Source of the DNA: JBBRVW01 sp038246545
GTDB lineage: Bacteria; Actinomycetota; Actinomycetes; JACCUZ01
Direction: 5' to 3'
DNA length: 51,694 nt
NCBI GenBank assembly: GCA_038246545.1
Contig: JBBRVW010000034.1
Location: 1-51,694, forward strand
The notes below the pieces were generated by a model. The model saw only the letters and a program-made list of their open reading frames with translations. It searched no databases and was not told the origin of the DNA. A program made the translations under genes and the position numbers. Shown here in pieces: positions 30,893 through 38,988 of the stretch (its first letter is position 1; each line of letters starts with the position of its first letter).

Positions 30893-32695
30893 GTGCGGGA
30901 GCTTCCGGTCGTCGTCGGCCCGGACCTCGCGACCGATCTCGACCGGCTCGCGGTGGCGCTGCGCGACGGACCCGGATCGCTCCTGCTGGTGGCCGCCGAC
31001 CTCCGGGTCCACCCGGAGGCGCTCGCCGACCTGGCCGACGACCCGCGGCCGGGCACAGCCGTGCTGGCGTCGGCGGTCGGGGAGGCGCCGGCCGACCTGC
31101 GGGTGCGGGCCGCTCGGGTGGTGGCGGTGGCGACCCCGGCGCACCGAGCCGCGCCGACCGAGGCGGCCTTCGCCGGAGCACTCCGGGTCGGCGCGGCCGA
31201 CCGGCCGGTGGCGGCGGGGGCTGCGGACGAGCTGGCCGGTCTCGCGCGCAGGCACGGCTGGAGCGGCGACCCGCTGGCCTACCTCGTGCTGGGCCTCGTG
31301 CGGTCCGGCACCCGCGTCGGCGTGGTGCTGCTGGACCCGTGGCAGTGGGCACGCGGCGAGGGCCAGGCCGCCCTCGACGTGCAGCAGCGGCTGGCGGCCA
31401 TGGACGAGCGAGCCGTGCGCGCGACCCGCTTCCGCCGCGCAGCCAAGGCGCAGGACGCGTTCGTGGCGACGTTCGTGCACCGGCCGCTGGCCCGGCGGCT
31501 CACGCCGCTGGCGCTCCGGCTCGGCCTCACCCCCAACCAGGTCACGATGCTCTCGGTCGTCCTCGGGCTGGCGGCCGCGGCCGCGTTCGCCGTCGGCGCC
31601 CGGTGGGCCCTGGTGCTGGGCGCGCTGCTGCTGCAGGCCTCGCTGGTCATCGACTGCGTCGACGGCGACGTGGCGCGTTACCGCCGGATGTTCTCCCCGC
31701 TGGGTGCCTGGCTCGACGCGTCCACCGACCGGCTCAAGGAGTTCGCCTGCTACGGCGGTCTCGCCTGGGGCGCCGGCGCGGGCCGCACCGGCTGGGTGCT
31801 GGCCGCCGCGATGCTCACCCTGCAGACCGCCCGGCACTCGCTGGACTACACGTTCACCACGGTCAAGGAGCTGCGCGAGGCTGAGGTGGTCACCGCCCCC
31901 CTCGGCGAGCCGGGTGACCCCACCACCGGCTCAGCACCGGGTCTCGGTCCGGCCCCGCGAGCCGTGGAGCTGAGCCGCCGCGCGTCCGCGGGGCGCCCGG
32001 CGGTCGTCTGGACCAAGAAGGTGCTGCACCTGGGCATCGGCGAGCGGTGGACCGTCCTGTCGTTGCTGGCGCTGGTCGGTCGGCCGGCTCTGGCCCTGGC
32101 GGTGCTGCTGGCGCTCGGCCTCGGCTCGCTGCTCTACGTCGGCGCCGGTCGGATCCTGCGGGCCCGCGCCTGGGCGGCCGAGCCCGTCCCGGAGCGAGAG
32201 CACGAGATCGTCGCGGCGCAGGTCGACGGGGCGCCGCTGCTCCCGTCGGCCGTCGCCCAGCGGGTGGCGGGCGGGACCCATGGTGAGCAGCGCTTCCTCT
32301 GGGCGCGACCGGCGCTGCTGCGGGTGGGGGAGTACGCCGTGGTGCTCCTCCTGACCGCGACACTCCCCGGCGAGGAAGCGGGTGCGGCCGCCTTCGCCCT
32401 GCTGCTCGTCGTCGCATCGCACCACTACGACGGGCTGTACCGGGTGCTGCAGGGCCTGCGACCGCCCGGGCCGGTGGCGCGGGCGCTGGGGCTGGGGGCT
32501 CCCGGCCGGCTGGTGGTCGTCGCGGTCCTGGCCCTGGTCGGCGGGGCAGCCGGGACGGGGGCACTGTGGGTGCTCGCGGCCGGGCTCGGCATCCTCTTCC
32601 TCGGGGTCGAACCGGCGCGGTTGCTGCGCGAGGTCCGGTCCCGGGGAGACCTGACCGACCCGAGCACGCTGTCCGAGGGAGCCGCGGGTGCCTGA
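30893..32695 (+). CDS. CDP-alcohol phosphatidyltransferase-type protein with nucleotidyltransferase-like N-terminus and DUF5941-like C-terminus
   Basis: About 600 aa. Residues 1-170 have a fold reminiscent of degenerate sugar nucleotidyltransferases (SLLLVAADLRVHPEALADLADDPRPGTAVLAS) without a glycine-rich loop. Residues about 195-330 contain the complete CDP-alcohol phosphotransferase motif D254-x2-D257-G-x2-A-R-x8-G271-x3-D275-x3-D279. After residue 370 come a run of membrane spans resembling DUF5941. This layout recalls the bifunctional IPCT/DIPP synthases of thermophiles. GTG at 30893 has AGGAGG 4 nt upstream; GTG at 30842 would overlap the ABC stop (GTGA) and add 17 residues. Substrates are unknown. 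Confidence 0.75.
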   Translation: MRELPVVVGPDLATDLDRLAVALRDGPGSLLLVAADLRVHPEALADLADDPRPGTAVLASAVGEAPADLRVRAARVVAVATPAHRAAPTEAAFAGALRVGAADRPVAAGAADELAGLARRHGWSGDPLAYLVLGLVRSGTRVGVVLLDPWQWARGEGQAALDVQQRLAAMDERAVRATRFRRAAKAQDAFVATFVHRPLARRLTPLALRLGLTPNQVTMLSVVLGLAAAAAFAVGARWALVLGALLLQASLVIDCVDGDVARYRRMFSPLGAWLDASTDRLKEFACYGGLAWGAGAGRTGWVLAAAMLTLQTARHSLDYTFTTVKELREAEVVTAPLGEPGDPTTGSAPGLGPAPRAVELSRRASAGRPAVVWTKKVLHLGIGERWTVLSLLALVGRPALALAVLLALGLGSLLYVGAGRILRARAWAAEPVPEREHEIVAAQVDGAPLLPSAVAQRVAGGTHGEQRFLWARPALLRVGEYAVVLLLTATLPGEEAGAAAFALLLVVASHHYDGLYRVLQGLRPPGPVARALGLGAPGRLVVVAVLALVGGAAGTGALWVLAAGLGILFLGVEPARLLREVRSRGDLTDPSTLSEGAAGA

Positions 32696-33467
32696 GCGTC
32701 CGACCATCGCCGAGCTGCGCACGGTGACGCAGCCACCCTCGGTGACCGGCCGTCGCAACGCCGAGCACTGGACCGGAGACCTCTACCAGCGGCGCCTCTC
32801 GCCGTACCTCACGCGGTTCCTGATCGGCACGGCCATCACGGCGAACGGCGTGACCGTGCTCATGATCGTCACCGGCGCGGCCGCCGGCGCGGCGCTGCTG
32901 CTGCCGGGGCTGCTCGGGGCCGTGCTGGCCGCGCTGCTCGGCCAGCTGCAGATGCTCTGGGACTGCTGCGACGGGGAGGTCGCCCGGTGGCGGCAGACGT
33001 TCTCGCCGGTCGGGTTCTTCCTCGACAAGCTCGGTCACACGGTGGCGGAGAGCTCGATACCGCTGGCGCTCGGTGTCCGGGCCGACGCCGGCTTCGGCTC
33101 CCTCGGCGGCTGGACGAGCCTCGGCGCCGTGCTCGCCGTCCTGGTGCTGGTCAACAAGTCGCTCAACGACGCCGTGCACGTGGCCCGCGCGGCCAACGGG
33201 CTGCCGAGGCTCCAGGACCGCGCGGAGGAGGCGGCGCCCCAGGTGTCCGCCGTGCGCCGGCTGCGCTCGCTGGCCCGCTTCGTGCCCTTCCACCGGGTCT
33301 TCCACTCGATCGAGATGACCATGCTGGCCCTGGTGGCGGCCGTCGTCGACGCCATCGGTGGCGGTCTCGACGGCACCCGGCTGCTGGTCGCCGTGCTCGT
33401 CCCGGTGGCCGTCGTCACCGTCCTGGGGCACCTCGCCGCCATCCTGACCTCGAGCCGGCTCCGATGA
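32688..33467 (+). CDS. CDP-alcohol phosphatidyltransferase family protein with His in the last catalytic position
   Basis: 259-aa integral membrane protein. The CDP-alcohol motif reads D92-x2-D95-G96-x2-A99-R100-x8-G109-x3-D113-x3-H117; canonical enzymes have Asp at the final position, which is the general base. Several membrane spans surround it (TVLMIVTGAAAGAALLLPGLL, TSLGAVLAVLVLVN, LLVAVLVPVAVVTVLG). It may be an enzyme with altered chemistry or a non-catalytic partner of the protein at 30893. GTG at 32688 overlaps that gene's end by 8 bases. Confidence 0.8.
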   Translation: MPERPTIAELRTVTQPPSVTGRRNAEHWTGDLYQRRLSPYLTRFLIGTAITANGVTVLMIVTGAAAGAALLLPGLLGAVLAALLGQLQMLWDCCDGEVARWRQTFSPVGFFLDKLGHTVAESSIPLALGVRADAGFGSLGGWTSLGAVLAVLVLVNKSLNDAVHVARAANGLPRLQDRAEEAAPQVSAVRRLRSLARFVPFHRVFHSIEMTMLALVAAVVDAIGGGLDGTRLLVAVLVPVAVVTVLGHLAAILTSSRLR

Positions 33468-34330
33468 GCCGGCCGACCGTCGGTGCTGTCGTGCTCAGCA
33501 TGGGCACCCGTCCCGTCGACTTCCCCCGGGCGCTGGAGTCGCTGCTGTGCCAGCGGGGCGTCGACCTCGACGTCGTCGTGGTGGGCAACGGGTGGGACCC
33601 CGTGGGCCTGCCGGACGGGGTGCGCACGGTCCACCTGCCCGAGAACGTGGGCATCCCCGAGGGGCGCAACGTGGGGGCGGCCGAGTCGCAAGGCGACGTG
33701 CTGTTCTTCTACGACGACGACGCCTACCTGCCCACCGACGACGTGCTTGCCCGCCTGTGCGCCGTCCTTGACCGGGACCCGCGTGTCGCCGCCGTCCAGC
33801 CCCGGCCGGTCGACCCCACCGGCAAGCCGTCACCGACGCGCTGGGTACCGAGGCCCGGGGGGCGCCACCCGCTGCGCCCGGGCATCGTCGGCTGGGTGTG
33901 GGAGGGCACGTTCGTCGTCCGGCGGGCCGCCTTCGACGAGGCTGGCGGCTGGCCGGGGCACTTCTTCTACGGCCACGAGAGCATCGACCTGGTCTGGAAG
34001 CTCTGGGACGCCGGTCACGTCACCTGGTACGAGCCGGACGTCGTGGTCAACCACCCGGCGACCTCGCCGGCCCGGCACGACGTCTACTACCGGAACAACG
34101 CCAGGAACCGGGTCTGGGTGGCCCGCCGCAACCTGCCCTGGCCGCTGCTCGTCGTCTACCTGGGTGTCTGGATCACCGTCACCGTGGTCCGGCTGCGCTC
34201 GCCGCGGCTGCTCGCGGTCTGGTTCTCGGGTTTCCGCGAGGGCCTGGGCCCGGGTGCCGGGGAGCGTCGGCCGATCCGCTGGCGCACGGCGTGGCGGCTG
34301 ACACGCGCCGGCCGGCCGCCGGTCATCTGA
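33464..34330 (+). CDS. family 2 glycosyltransferase
   Basis: 288-aa GT2 enzyme. VGAVVLSMGTRPVDFPRALESLL opens the GT-A fold, ENVGIPEGRNVGAAESQGDVLFFYDDDAYLP carries the D-D-D metal/nucleotide site, and GHESIDLVWKLWDAGHVTWYEPDVVVNHP is the GT2 acceptor block common in rhamnosyl/galactofuranosyl-type transferases. One hydrophobic stretch (WPLLVVYLGVWITVTVV) near residue 230 may anchor it. ATG at 33464 overlaps the previous stop as ATGA. Probably adds a sugar to the growing polymer or linkage unit. Confidence 0.87.
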   Translation: MSRPTVGAVVLSMGTRPVDFPRALESLLCQRGVDLDVVVVGNGWDPVGLPDGVRTVHLPENVGIPEGRNVGAAESQGDVLFFYDDDAYLPTDDVLARLCAVLDRDPRVAAVQPRPVDPTGKPSPTRWVPRPGGRHPLRPGIVGWVWEGTFVVRRAAFDEAGGWPGHFFYGHESIDLVWKLWDAGHVTWYEPDVVVNHPATSPARHDVYYRNNARNRVWVARRNLPWPLLVVYLGVWITVTVVRLRSPRLLAVWFSGFREGLGPGAGERRPIRWRTAWRLTRAGRPPVI

Positions 34331-34348
34331 GATTCAGGTCGGGCCACC

Positions 34349-34354
34349 TAGGGT
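34349..34354 (+). promoter_or_regulatory. -10 element for the GT2-TagF fusion gene
   Basis: TAGGGT, with a leader of about 55 nt before GTG 34416. GAGGAGG (34402-34408) gives a strong ribosome binding site 7 nt from the start. Confidence 0.45.
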
Positions 34355-34360
34355 TGGACT

Positions 34361-34390
34361 TCGCCGCAGGGCTGATTGTCGCCGCAGGGC
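34361..34390 (+). repeat. 12-bp direct repeat in the leader
   Basis: TCGCCGCAGGGC occurs at 34361-34372 and again at 34379-34390, separated by TGATTG, between the -10 box and the ribosome binding site. The 18-base period is close to two DNA turns. Confidence 0.7.
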
Positions 34391-34415
34391 CGACGAGGGA
34401 CGAGGAGGACTGCAC

Positions 34416-37226
34416 GTGGACGCCCCGGACGTGTCGGTGGTCGTCATCTGTTTCAACGACCGGACCAACCTGCCCCGCGCGGTCCGCTCCGTGCTCGACC
34501 AGACGCTGCGCAACCTCGAGGTGCTCGTCGTCGACGACGCCTCCACCGACGGCTCGGCCGAGGTCGCCGACGAGCTGGCCCGCGAGGACGACCGGATCAC
34601 CGTCGTCCGGCTGCCCGAGAACAGCGGTGGCTGCAGCCGGCCCCGCAACACCGGCATGGACCGGGCCCGCGGCCGATACGTGATGTTCCTCGACAGCGAC
34701 GACTACTACGAGCGGCACGCCTGCAAGAACATGCTCGTCGCCGCCGAGCGCACCGGTGCAGAGGTGGTGGCCGGCCGGGTCGTGCGGGAGAACCTCACCA
34801 AGGGCAAGCAGACCCCCTGGGCCAAGGACCTGTTCGCCGGCGGCCGCGCCTTCTACCGCGGCGTGCGCGAGAACCCGCTGCTGTTCTTCGACCCGCTCTC
34901 CACCAACAAGATCTACCGTCGCGAGTTCCTCGACCGCCACGGCATCCGCTTCCCCGAGGGGATCCACTACGAGGACTCGCTGTTCTCGACCGAGGTCTAC
35001 TGCCAGGCCGAGAGCATCGCCGTGATCCCGAACGAGATCTACTACTGGCGGGTGGTCGAGGACGCCGAGGAGGCGTCGATAACCCAGCGACGGCACGAGT
35101 TCGAGAACTTCCGCGACCGGATCGCCGTGCACCGGCTGATGGACGACTACCTGCGCAGCCACGACAGCGCGGACCTCAAGGTGTGGAAGGACTTCAAGTT
35201 CGTCCGCCACGACCTCAAGCTGTACCTCACCGACCTGGCCTACCGCGACGCCGACTACCAGCAGAAGTTCATGCAGCTGGCGGCCGACTACTGCGCCACG
35301 ATCAGCGACGAGACGCTGGCGATGGCCTACCCGCTGGAGCGGATCTGCGTGGCGATGATCCGGCGGATGGACGTCGAGGAGACGTTGCGCACGGTCGACT
35401 ACCTGCGCCACGGCTTCAAGCTCTCGACCGACCTCGTGGAGCGCGACGGGCGGGTGTACTGGACGTCGAGGTACCTCGACACCGCCGAGGACCGCGCCGT
35501 CATGGACGTCACCGAGATGGGTTTCCACCGGCTGCCGTTCTCCCGGATCAGCCTGTTCAACGAGGTCACGGCGGCGCACGTCGAGGGCAGCTGGCTGCAC
35601 CTCGAGGGAGCGGTCGTCAACCAGCTCGGCCGCATCGGCGACGGTGCGGGCCTCCGCCTCACCGTGTCCGTGCGCAACCGCGCCAGCGCCGTCCGGCGTA
35701 CCCACGACGTGACGGACTGGTCCCTCGACGGCGCGCGGCTGCACTACCAGACGGCGATCGACCTGTCGCGCGCGCTCGGCCGGCTGGACCAGCGAGGTCC
35801 GGCGTGGGACCTGCGGCTGGAGATCACCCAGCACGACGAGACGAACGTGACGACGTTCGCGATCGACCCGGCCATGGTGTCCGGCCGCCCCGTCAAGGTC
35901 CGCAGCCGCCTCGGTGGCGCGGGTACCGGCTGGGTGCAGCCCATCGTCACCAGCAAGCTGAACCTCGCGTTCCAGCAGGCGCCTGACAGCCGGGTGACGG
36001 CGGTTGTGGAGCGCGCCGCGACGGTGAGCGCCCGGGCGCGGCACGCGATCCGGTGGCGCGCGAGCAGGGCCGTGGGCAACAACACCGCGCTCAAGGCACT
36101 CGCGTACAAGGTGTTGCGGCGGCTGCCGGTCCAGCGCGGGCTCGTGGTCTTCGAGTCACACATGGGCAAGCAGTACTCCGACAGCCCGCGGTACATCTAC
36201 GAGGCCGCCGTGGCTGCCGGCCTCGACCGACTGGACATCCACCCCGTGTGGTCCTACGCCCGACGCCCCCAAGGGTTCCCGACCGACTGCCGCCTGGTCC
36301 TCCGCGAGAGCTGGCGGTACGTGCACGACATGGCGCGGGCCGAGCTGTGGGTCGACAACCAGGGCTTCCCGCGCACGTACGCGCGTCGCAAGGAGACGAC
36401 CTACGTCCAGACCTGGCACGGCACACCGCTCAAGCGGATGGGTTTCGACTCCCCGGCCCTGGAGCGTGCGAGCGCGGCCACCCGGCGCACCCACAAGCAG
36501 ATGATGAAACGGTGGAGCGCCCTGCTCGTGCCGAGCGAATACTTCGTCGAGACGTTCGTGAAGTCCTACGGCTACGAGGGGGCGCTGGTCCGCAAGGGTC
36601 TCCCGCGCAACGACCTGCTCGTGCGCGGCGTCGACCAGGAGTGGATCGACGCCAAGAAGCACGAGCTTGGGCTGCCGGCGGACCGGCGGCTGGTGCTCTA
36701 CTGCCCGACGTTCCGTGACCGGGCTCGGCGCCTCGAGACGACGTACGACCTACCGATCGATCTGGAGCGAGCCCGTCGCGCGCTCGGCGACGACTGCTAC
36801 CTCCTGCTGCGCACCCACTATCTCGACACCTACAAGCTGTCGAACCGGTACGCGCCGTTCGCTGCCGACGTGTCGAAGCACCATGACGTGACCGAGCTGA
36901 TGCTGGTCGCCGACGTGCTGGTCACCGACTACTCCTCGGTGATGTTCGACTTCGCGAACACGGGCAAGCCGATGGTGTTCTACACGTACGACTACGAGGA
37001 CTACGTGCGCGACGAGCGCGGCACCTATCTCGACCTGCCGGAGATCGCACCGGGGCCGATAGTGGAGACCACCGACGCGCTGATCGAGGCGCTGCGTGCT
37101 GTCGACGACGACGTCGCGAAGTACGCGGACCGCTATGGGGAGTTCCGCGAGCGCTTCTGCAGCTACGAGACCGGGCGGGCGTCCGAGCACGTGGTCGACG
37201 AGTTCTTCCGGCGGAGCGGGAAGTGA
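34416..37226 (+). CDS. bifunctional glycosyltransferase / CDP-glycerol glycerophosphotransferase
   Basis: 936-aa fusion. Residues 1-about 250 are a GT2 domain (VSVVVICFNDRTNLPRAVRSVL, LVVDDASTDGS, FLDSDDYY near 92). A middle region of about 300 residues has no clear family. Residues about 560-930 are a TagF-like glycerophosphotransferase: VQTWHGTPLKRMGFD (about 665), LYCPTFRDRAR, LLRTHYLD, VTDYSSVMFDFANTGKPMVFY (about 836). The protein would add both sugar and glycerol-phosphate, as in repeating units of substituted polyglycerolphosphate or poly(glycosylglycerol-phosphate). GTG at 34416 has its own promoter and strong ribosome binding site. It ends overlapping the next gene (GTGA). Confidence 0.92.
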   Translation: MDAPDVSVVVICFNDRTNLPRAVRSVLDQTLRNLEVLVVDDASTDGSAEVADELAREDDRITVVRLPENSGGCSRPRNTGMDRARGRYVMFLDSDDYYERHACKNMLVAAERTGAEVVAGRVVRENLTKGKQTPWAKDLFAGGRAFYRGVRENPLLFFDPLSTNKIYRREFLDRHGIRFPEGIHYEDSLFSTEVYCQAESIAVIPNEIYYWRVVEDAEEASITQRRHEFENFRDRIAVHRLMDDYLRSHDSADLKVWKDFKFVRHDLKLYLTDLAYRDADYQQKFMQLAADYCATISDETLAMAYPLERICVAMIRRMDVEETLRTVDYLRHGFKLSTDLVERDGRVYWTSRYLDTAEDRAVMDVTEMGFHRLPFSRISLFNEVTAAHVEGSWLHLEGAVVNQLGRIGDGAGLRLTVSVRNRASAVRRTHDVTDWSLDGARLHYQTAIDLSRALGRLDQRGPAWDLRLEITQHDETNVTTFAIDPAMVSGRPVKVRSRLGGAGTGWVQPIVTSKLNLAFQQAPDSRVTAVVERAATVSARARHAIRWRASRAVGNNTALKALAYKVLRRLPVQRGLVVFESHMGKQYSDSPRYIYEAAVAAGLDRLDIHPVWSYARRPQGFPTDCRLVLRESWRYVHDMARAELWVDNQGFPRTYARRKETTYVQTWHGTPLKRMGFDSPALERASAATRRTHKQMMKRWSALLVPSEYFVETFVKSYGYEGALVRKGLPRNDLLVRGVDQEWIDAKKHELGLPADRRLVLYCPTFRDRARRLETTYDLPIDLERARRALGDDCYLLLRTHYLDTYKLSNRYAPFAADVSKHHDVTELMLVADVLVTDYSSVMFDFANTGKPMVFYTYDYEDYVRDERGTYLDLPEIAPGPIVETTDALIEALRAVDDDVAKYADRYGEFRERFCSYETGRASEHVVDEFFRRSGK

Positions 37227-38374
37227 CCCGTACCGATTCGCCACGGGACGTCTTCCTCGTCGCGAACAACATCGAGGAGCTGGGCGGGGTCCAGCGGGTC
37301 ACGCACAACCTGGCCACCCTGTTCCACGAGCGCGGCCACCGGGTCACGGTCGTCGGCATCCAGCACGCGCTGGAGGTGCACGACTACGGCGACCGGCCGT
37401 ACCGGTGGCTCACCTTGAACGAGGAGAAGGAGCCCGCGCTGCCCGGGGCGAGCGGGGTCAAGGCAAGGCTCGACCCCCGGGTCCGCGCCGCGCGGGAACA
37501 GCACGACCGGGCGCGGCAGGCTGCCGTCGACCGGTTGTCGGCGCTGTTCGCCGAGGCCGACGACGGTGTCGTCGTGTGCATGCAGGTCTGGTCGATGAAC
37601 TGGGTCGGTCCGGCCGACACCGACCACCTGCACGTCATCGGCATGAGCCACGAGTCGTTCGACGCCACCCTCGGGTCCACCCGGTGGGAGCGGGTGCAGC
37701 AGTGGTACCGGGACGTCGACCTGCTGCTGCTGCTCACCGAGCACGACGCGGCCAGGTTCGAGCTCGAGGGCTTCAACAACGTCGGCGTGATGCACAACTC
37801 GCTCTCCTACTACCCGGATCGGGCGAGCGACCTGACGGCCCCGGTCGTCGTCGCGGCCGGCCGGCTCGCGCCGGAGAAGGGGTACGACCGGCTGGTCGAC
37901 GCGTTCGCCCGGGTGGCCGACCGGCACCCCGGGTGGCTGCTCCGCATCTACGGCACCGGACCGCTCCGGCCGGCGCTGGAGAAGCAGGTCGAGCGCTCCG
38001 GCCTCGCCGGGCGGGTCGAGCTGCCCGGCCTCGCCGACGACATCGAGCAGGCGTTGCTGGCGTCGTCGGTCTTCGCCCTGTCCTCGATCCACGAGGGGCT
38101 GCCCATGGCGCTCGCCGAGGGGATGGCCTGCGGGCTGGCGTGCGTGGCCTTCGACTGCGCCCCCGGCGTGCGCGAGATGGTCACCGACGGCGTCGACGGG
38201 CTCGTGGTGCCGCCGCGCAACGTGGCCGCCCTGGCGGAGGGGCTGGACCGCGTGATGGGTGACGAGGCGCTGCGCCGGTCGTACGGCGCCGCCGCCCGCG
38301 CGAGCATCACCCGGTTCGCACCCGACCAGGTCCTGGCCCAGTGGGAGGCCGTCTTCGCCCTCGTGGAGCGCTGA
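37223..38374 (+). CDS. family 4 glycosyltransferase
   Basis: 383-aa GT4-type (GT-B fold) enzyme. N-terminal donor-side loop VANNIEELGGVQRVTHNLATLFHERGH; C-terminal domain VVAAGRLAPEKGYDRLVDAFARV, LRIYGTGPLRPALE, VELPGLADDIEQALLASSVFALSSIHEGLPMALAEGMACG with the E-x7-E motif. Similar enzymes act on teichoic acids or lipid-linked glycans, sometimes as alpha-glycosyl decorators. GTG at 37223 overlaps the fusion gene's stop, so it is produced with it. Sugar specificity cannot be deduced. Confidence 0.88.
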   Translation: MTRTDSPRDVFLVANNIEELGGVQRVTHNLATLFHERGHRVTVVGIQHALEVHDYGDRPYRWLTLNEEKEPALPGASGVKARLDPRVRAAREQHDRARQAAVDRLSALFAEADDGVVVCMQVWSMNWVGPADTDHLHVIGMSHESFDATLGSTRWERVQQWYRDVDLLLLLTEHDAARFELEGFNNVGVMHNSLSYYPDRASDLTAPVVVAAGRLAPEKGYDRLVDAFARVADRHPGWLLRIYGTGPLRPALEKQVERSGLAGRVELPGLADDIEQALLASSVFALSSIHEGLPMALAEGMACGLACVAFDCAPGVREMVTDGVDGLVVPPRNVAALAEGLDRVMGDEALRRSYGAAARASITRFAPDQVLAQWEAVFALVER

Positions 38375-38463
38375 CCACGATGTCCGGGCCGGCGGGTCAA
38401 CCGTCCGGCGCCGATCGCGACCTACCACCCGAGAGCCGTGGTCCGCGGCCGGAGGAGGTCCCC

Positions 38464-38988
38464 GTGCGCACCCTGCTCAAGGCCCTGGCGGCGGCGGTAC
38501 TGATCCTGGCCCTGACCCCGACCTGGACCGCCCAGGCCGCGACGAGCAGCTCGCTGAACGGCCGGTTCACCATCTTCTGGCCGAAGTCCGCCGACGCGCC
38601 ACGCAACGCCCCCTGCGACCCCGGCGCGCTGTGCGGCAGCGGCTCCCTCACGGCCTTCGGCCCGGCGACGGTCACGATCGAGGACGACGCCTTCGCGGAG
38701 AGCGACGGGTGCCTCGTGGTCGAGCGGATCGAGAGGGTGCACCTGCTCGACGGCACGGGTGACCTGGTCCTCGAGGTCTCCGGCCCGGTCTGCTTCCCCG
38801 GCCGGTCCGGCGATGCCGCCGACCAGGGCTCGTACGGGAACCCGAGTCGCTGGACCCTGCGCGGCCGTGTCGACGGGGGGTCGAGCACGGGGGTCTTCGA
38901 GGGCGCCTCCGGCGCGGTGACCGACGACTTCTCCTTCGCGGGCGCGGTGGGTCGCTGGCGGTTGGCGGGAACCGTCAGCACCAGGTGA
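38464..38988 (+). CDS. secreted hypothetical protein
   Basis: 174-aa exported protein with a signal peptide (VRTLLKALAAAVLILALTPTWTAQA, cleavage after AQA). The mature domain is beta-rich with three or four cysteines (PCDPGALCG, DGCLVVE, PVCFPG) that could form disulfides, and ends in repeated Gly-rich strands (FEGASGAVTDDFSFAGAVGRWRLAGTV). The family is not recognised. GTG at 38464 is supported by AGGAGG (38453-38458). It overlaps the downstream sigma gene as GTGA, suggesting a shared envelope-stress regulon. Confidence 0.65.
   Translation: MRTLLKALAAAVLILALTPTWTAQAATSSSLNGRFTIFWPKSADAPRNAPCDPGALCGSGSLTAFGPATVTIEDDAFAESDGCLVVERIERVHLLDGTGDLVLEVSGPVCFPGRSGDAADQGSYGNPSRWTLRGRVDGGSSTGVFEGASGAVTDDFSFAGAVGRWRLAGTVSTR

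Noticed and set aside
28947..31352. An 801-residue open frame on the minus strand across the exporter genes
   Set aside because: It is opposite the ABC permease and ATPase with intact Walker motifs on the plus strand; no domain is recognisable in the minus frame.
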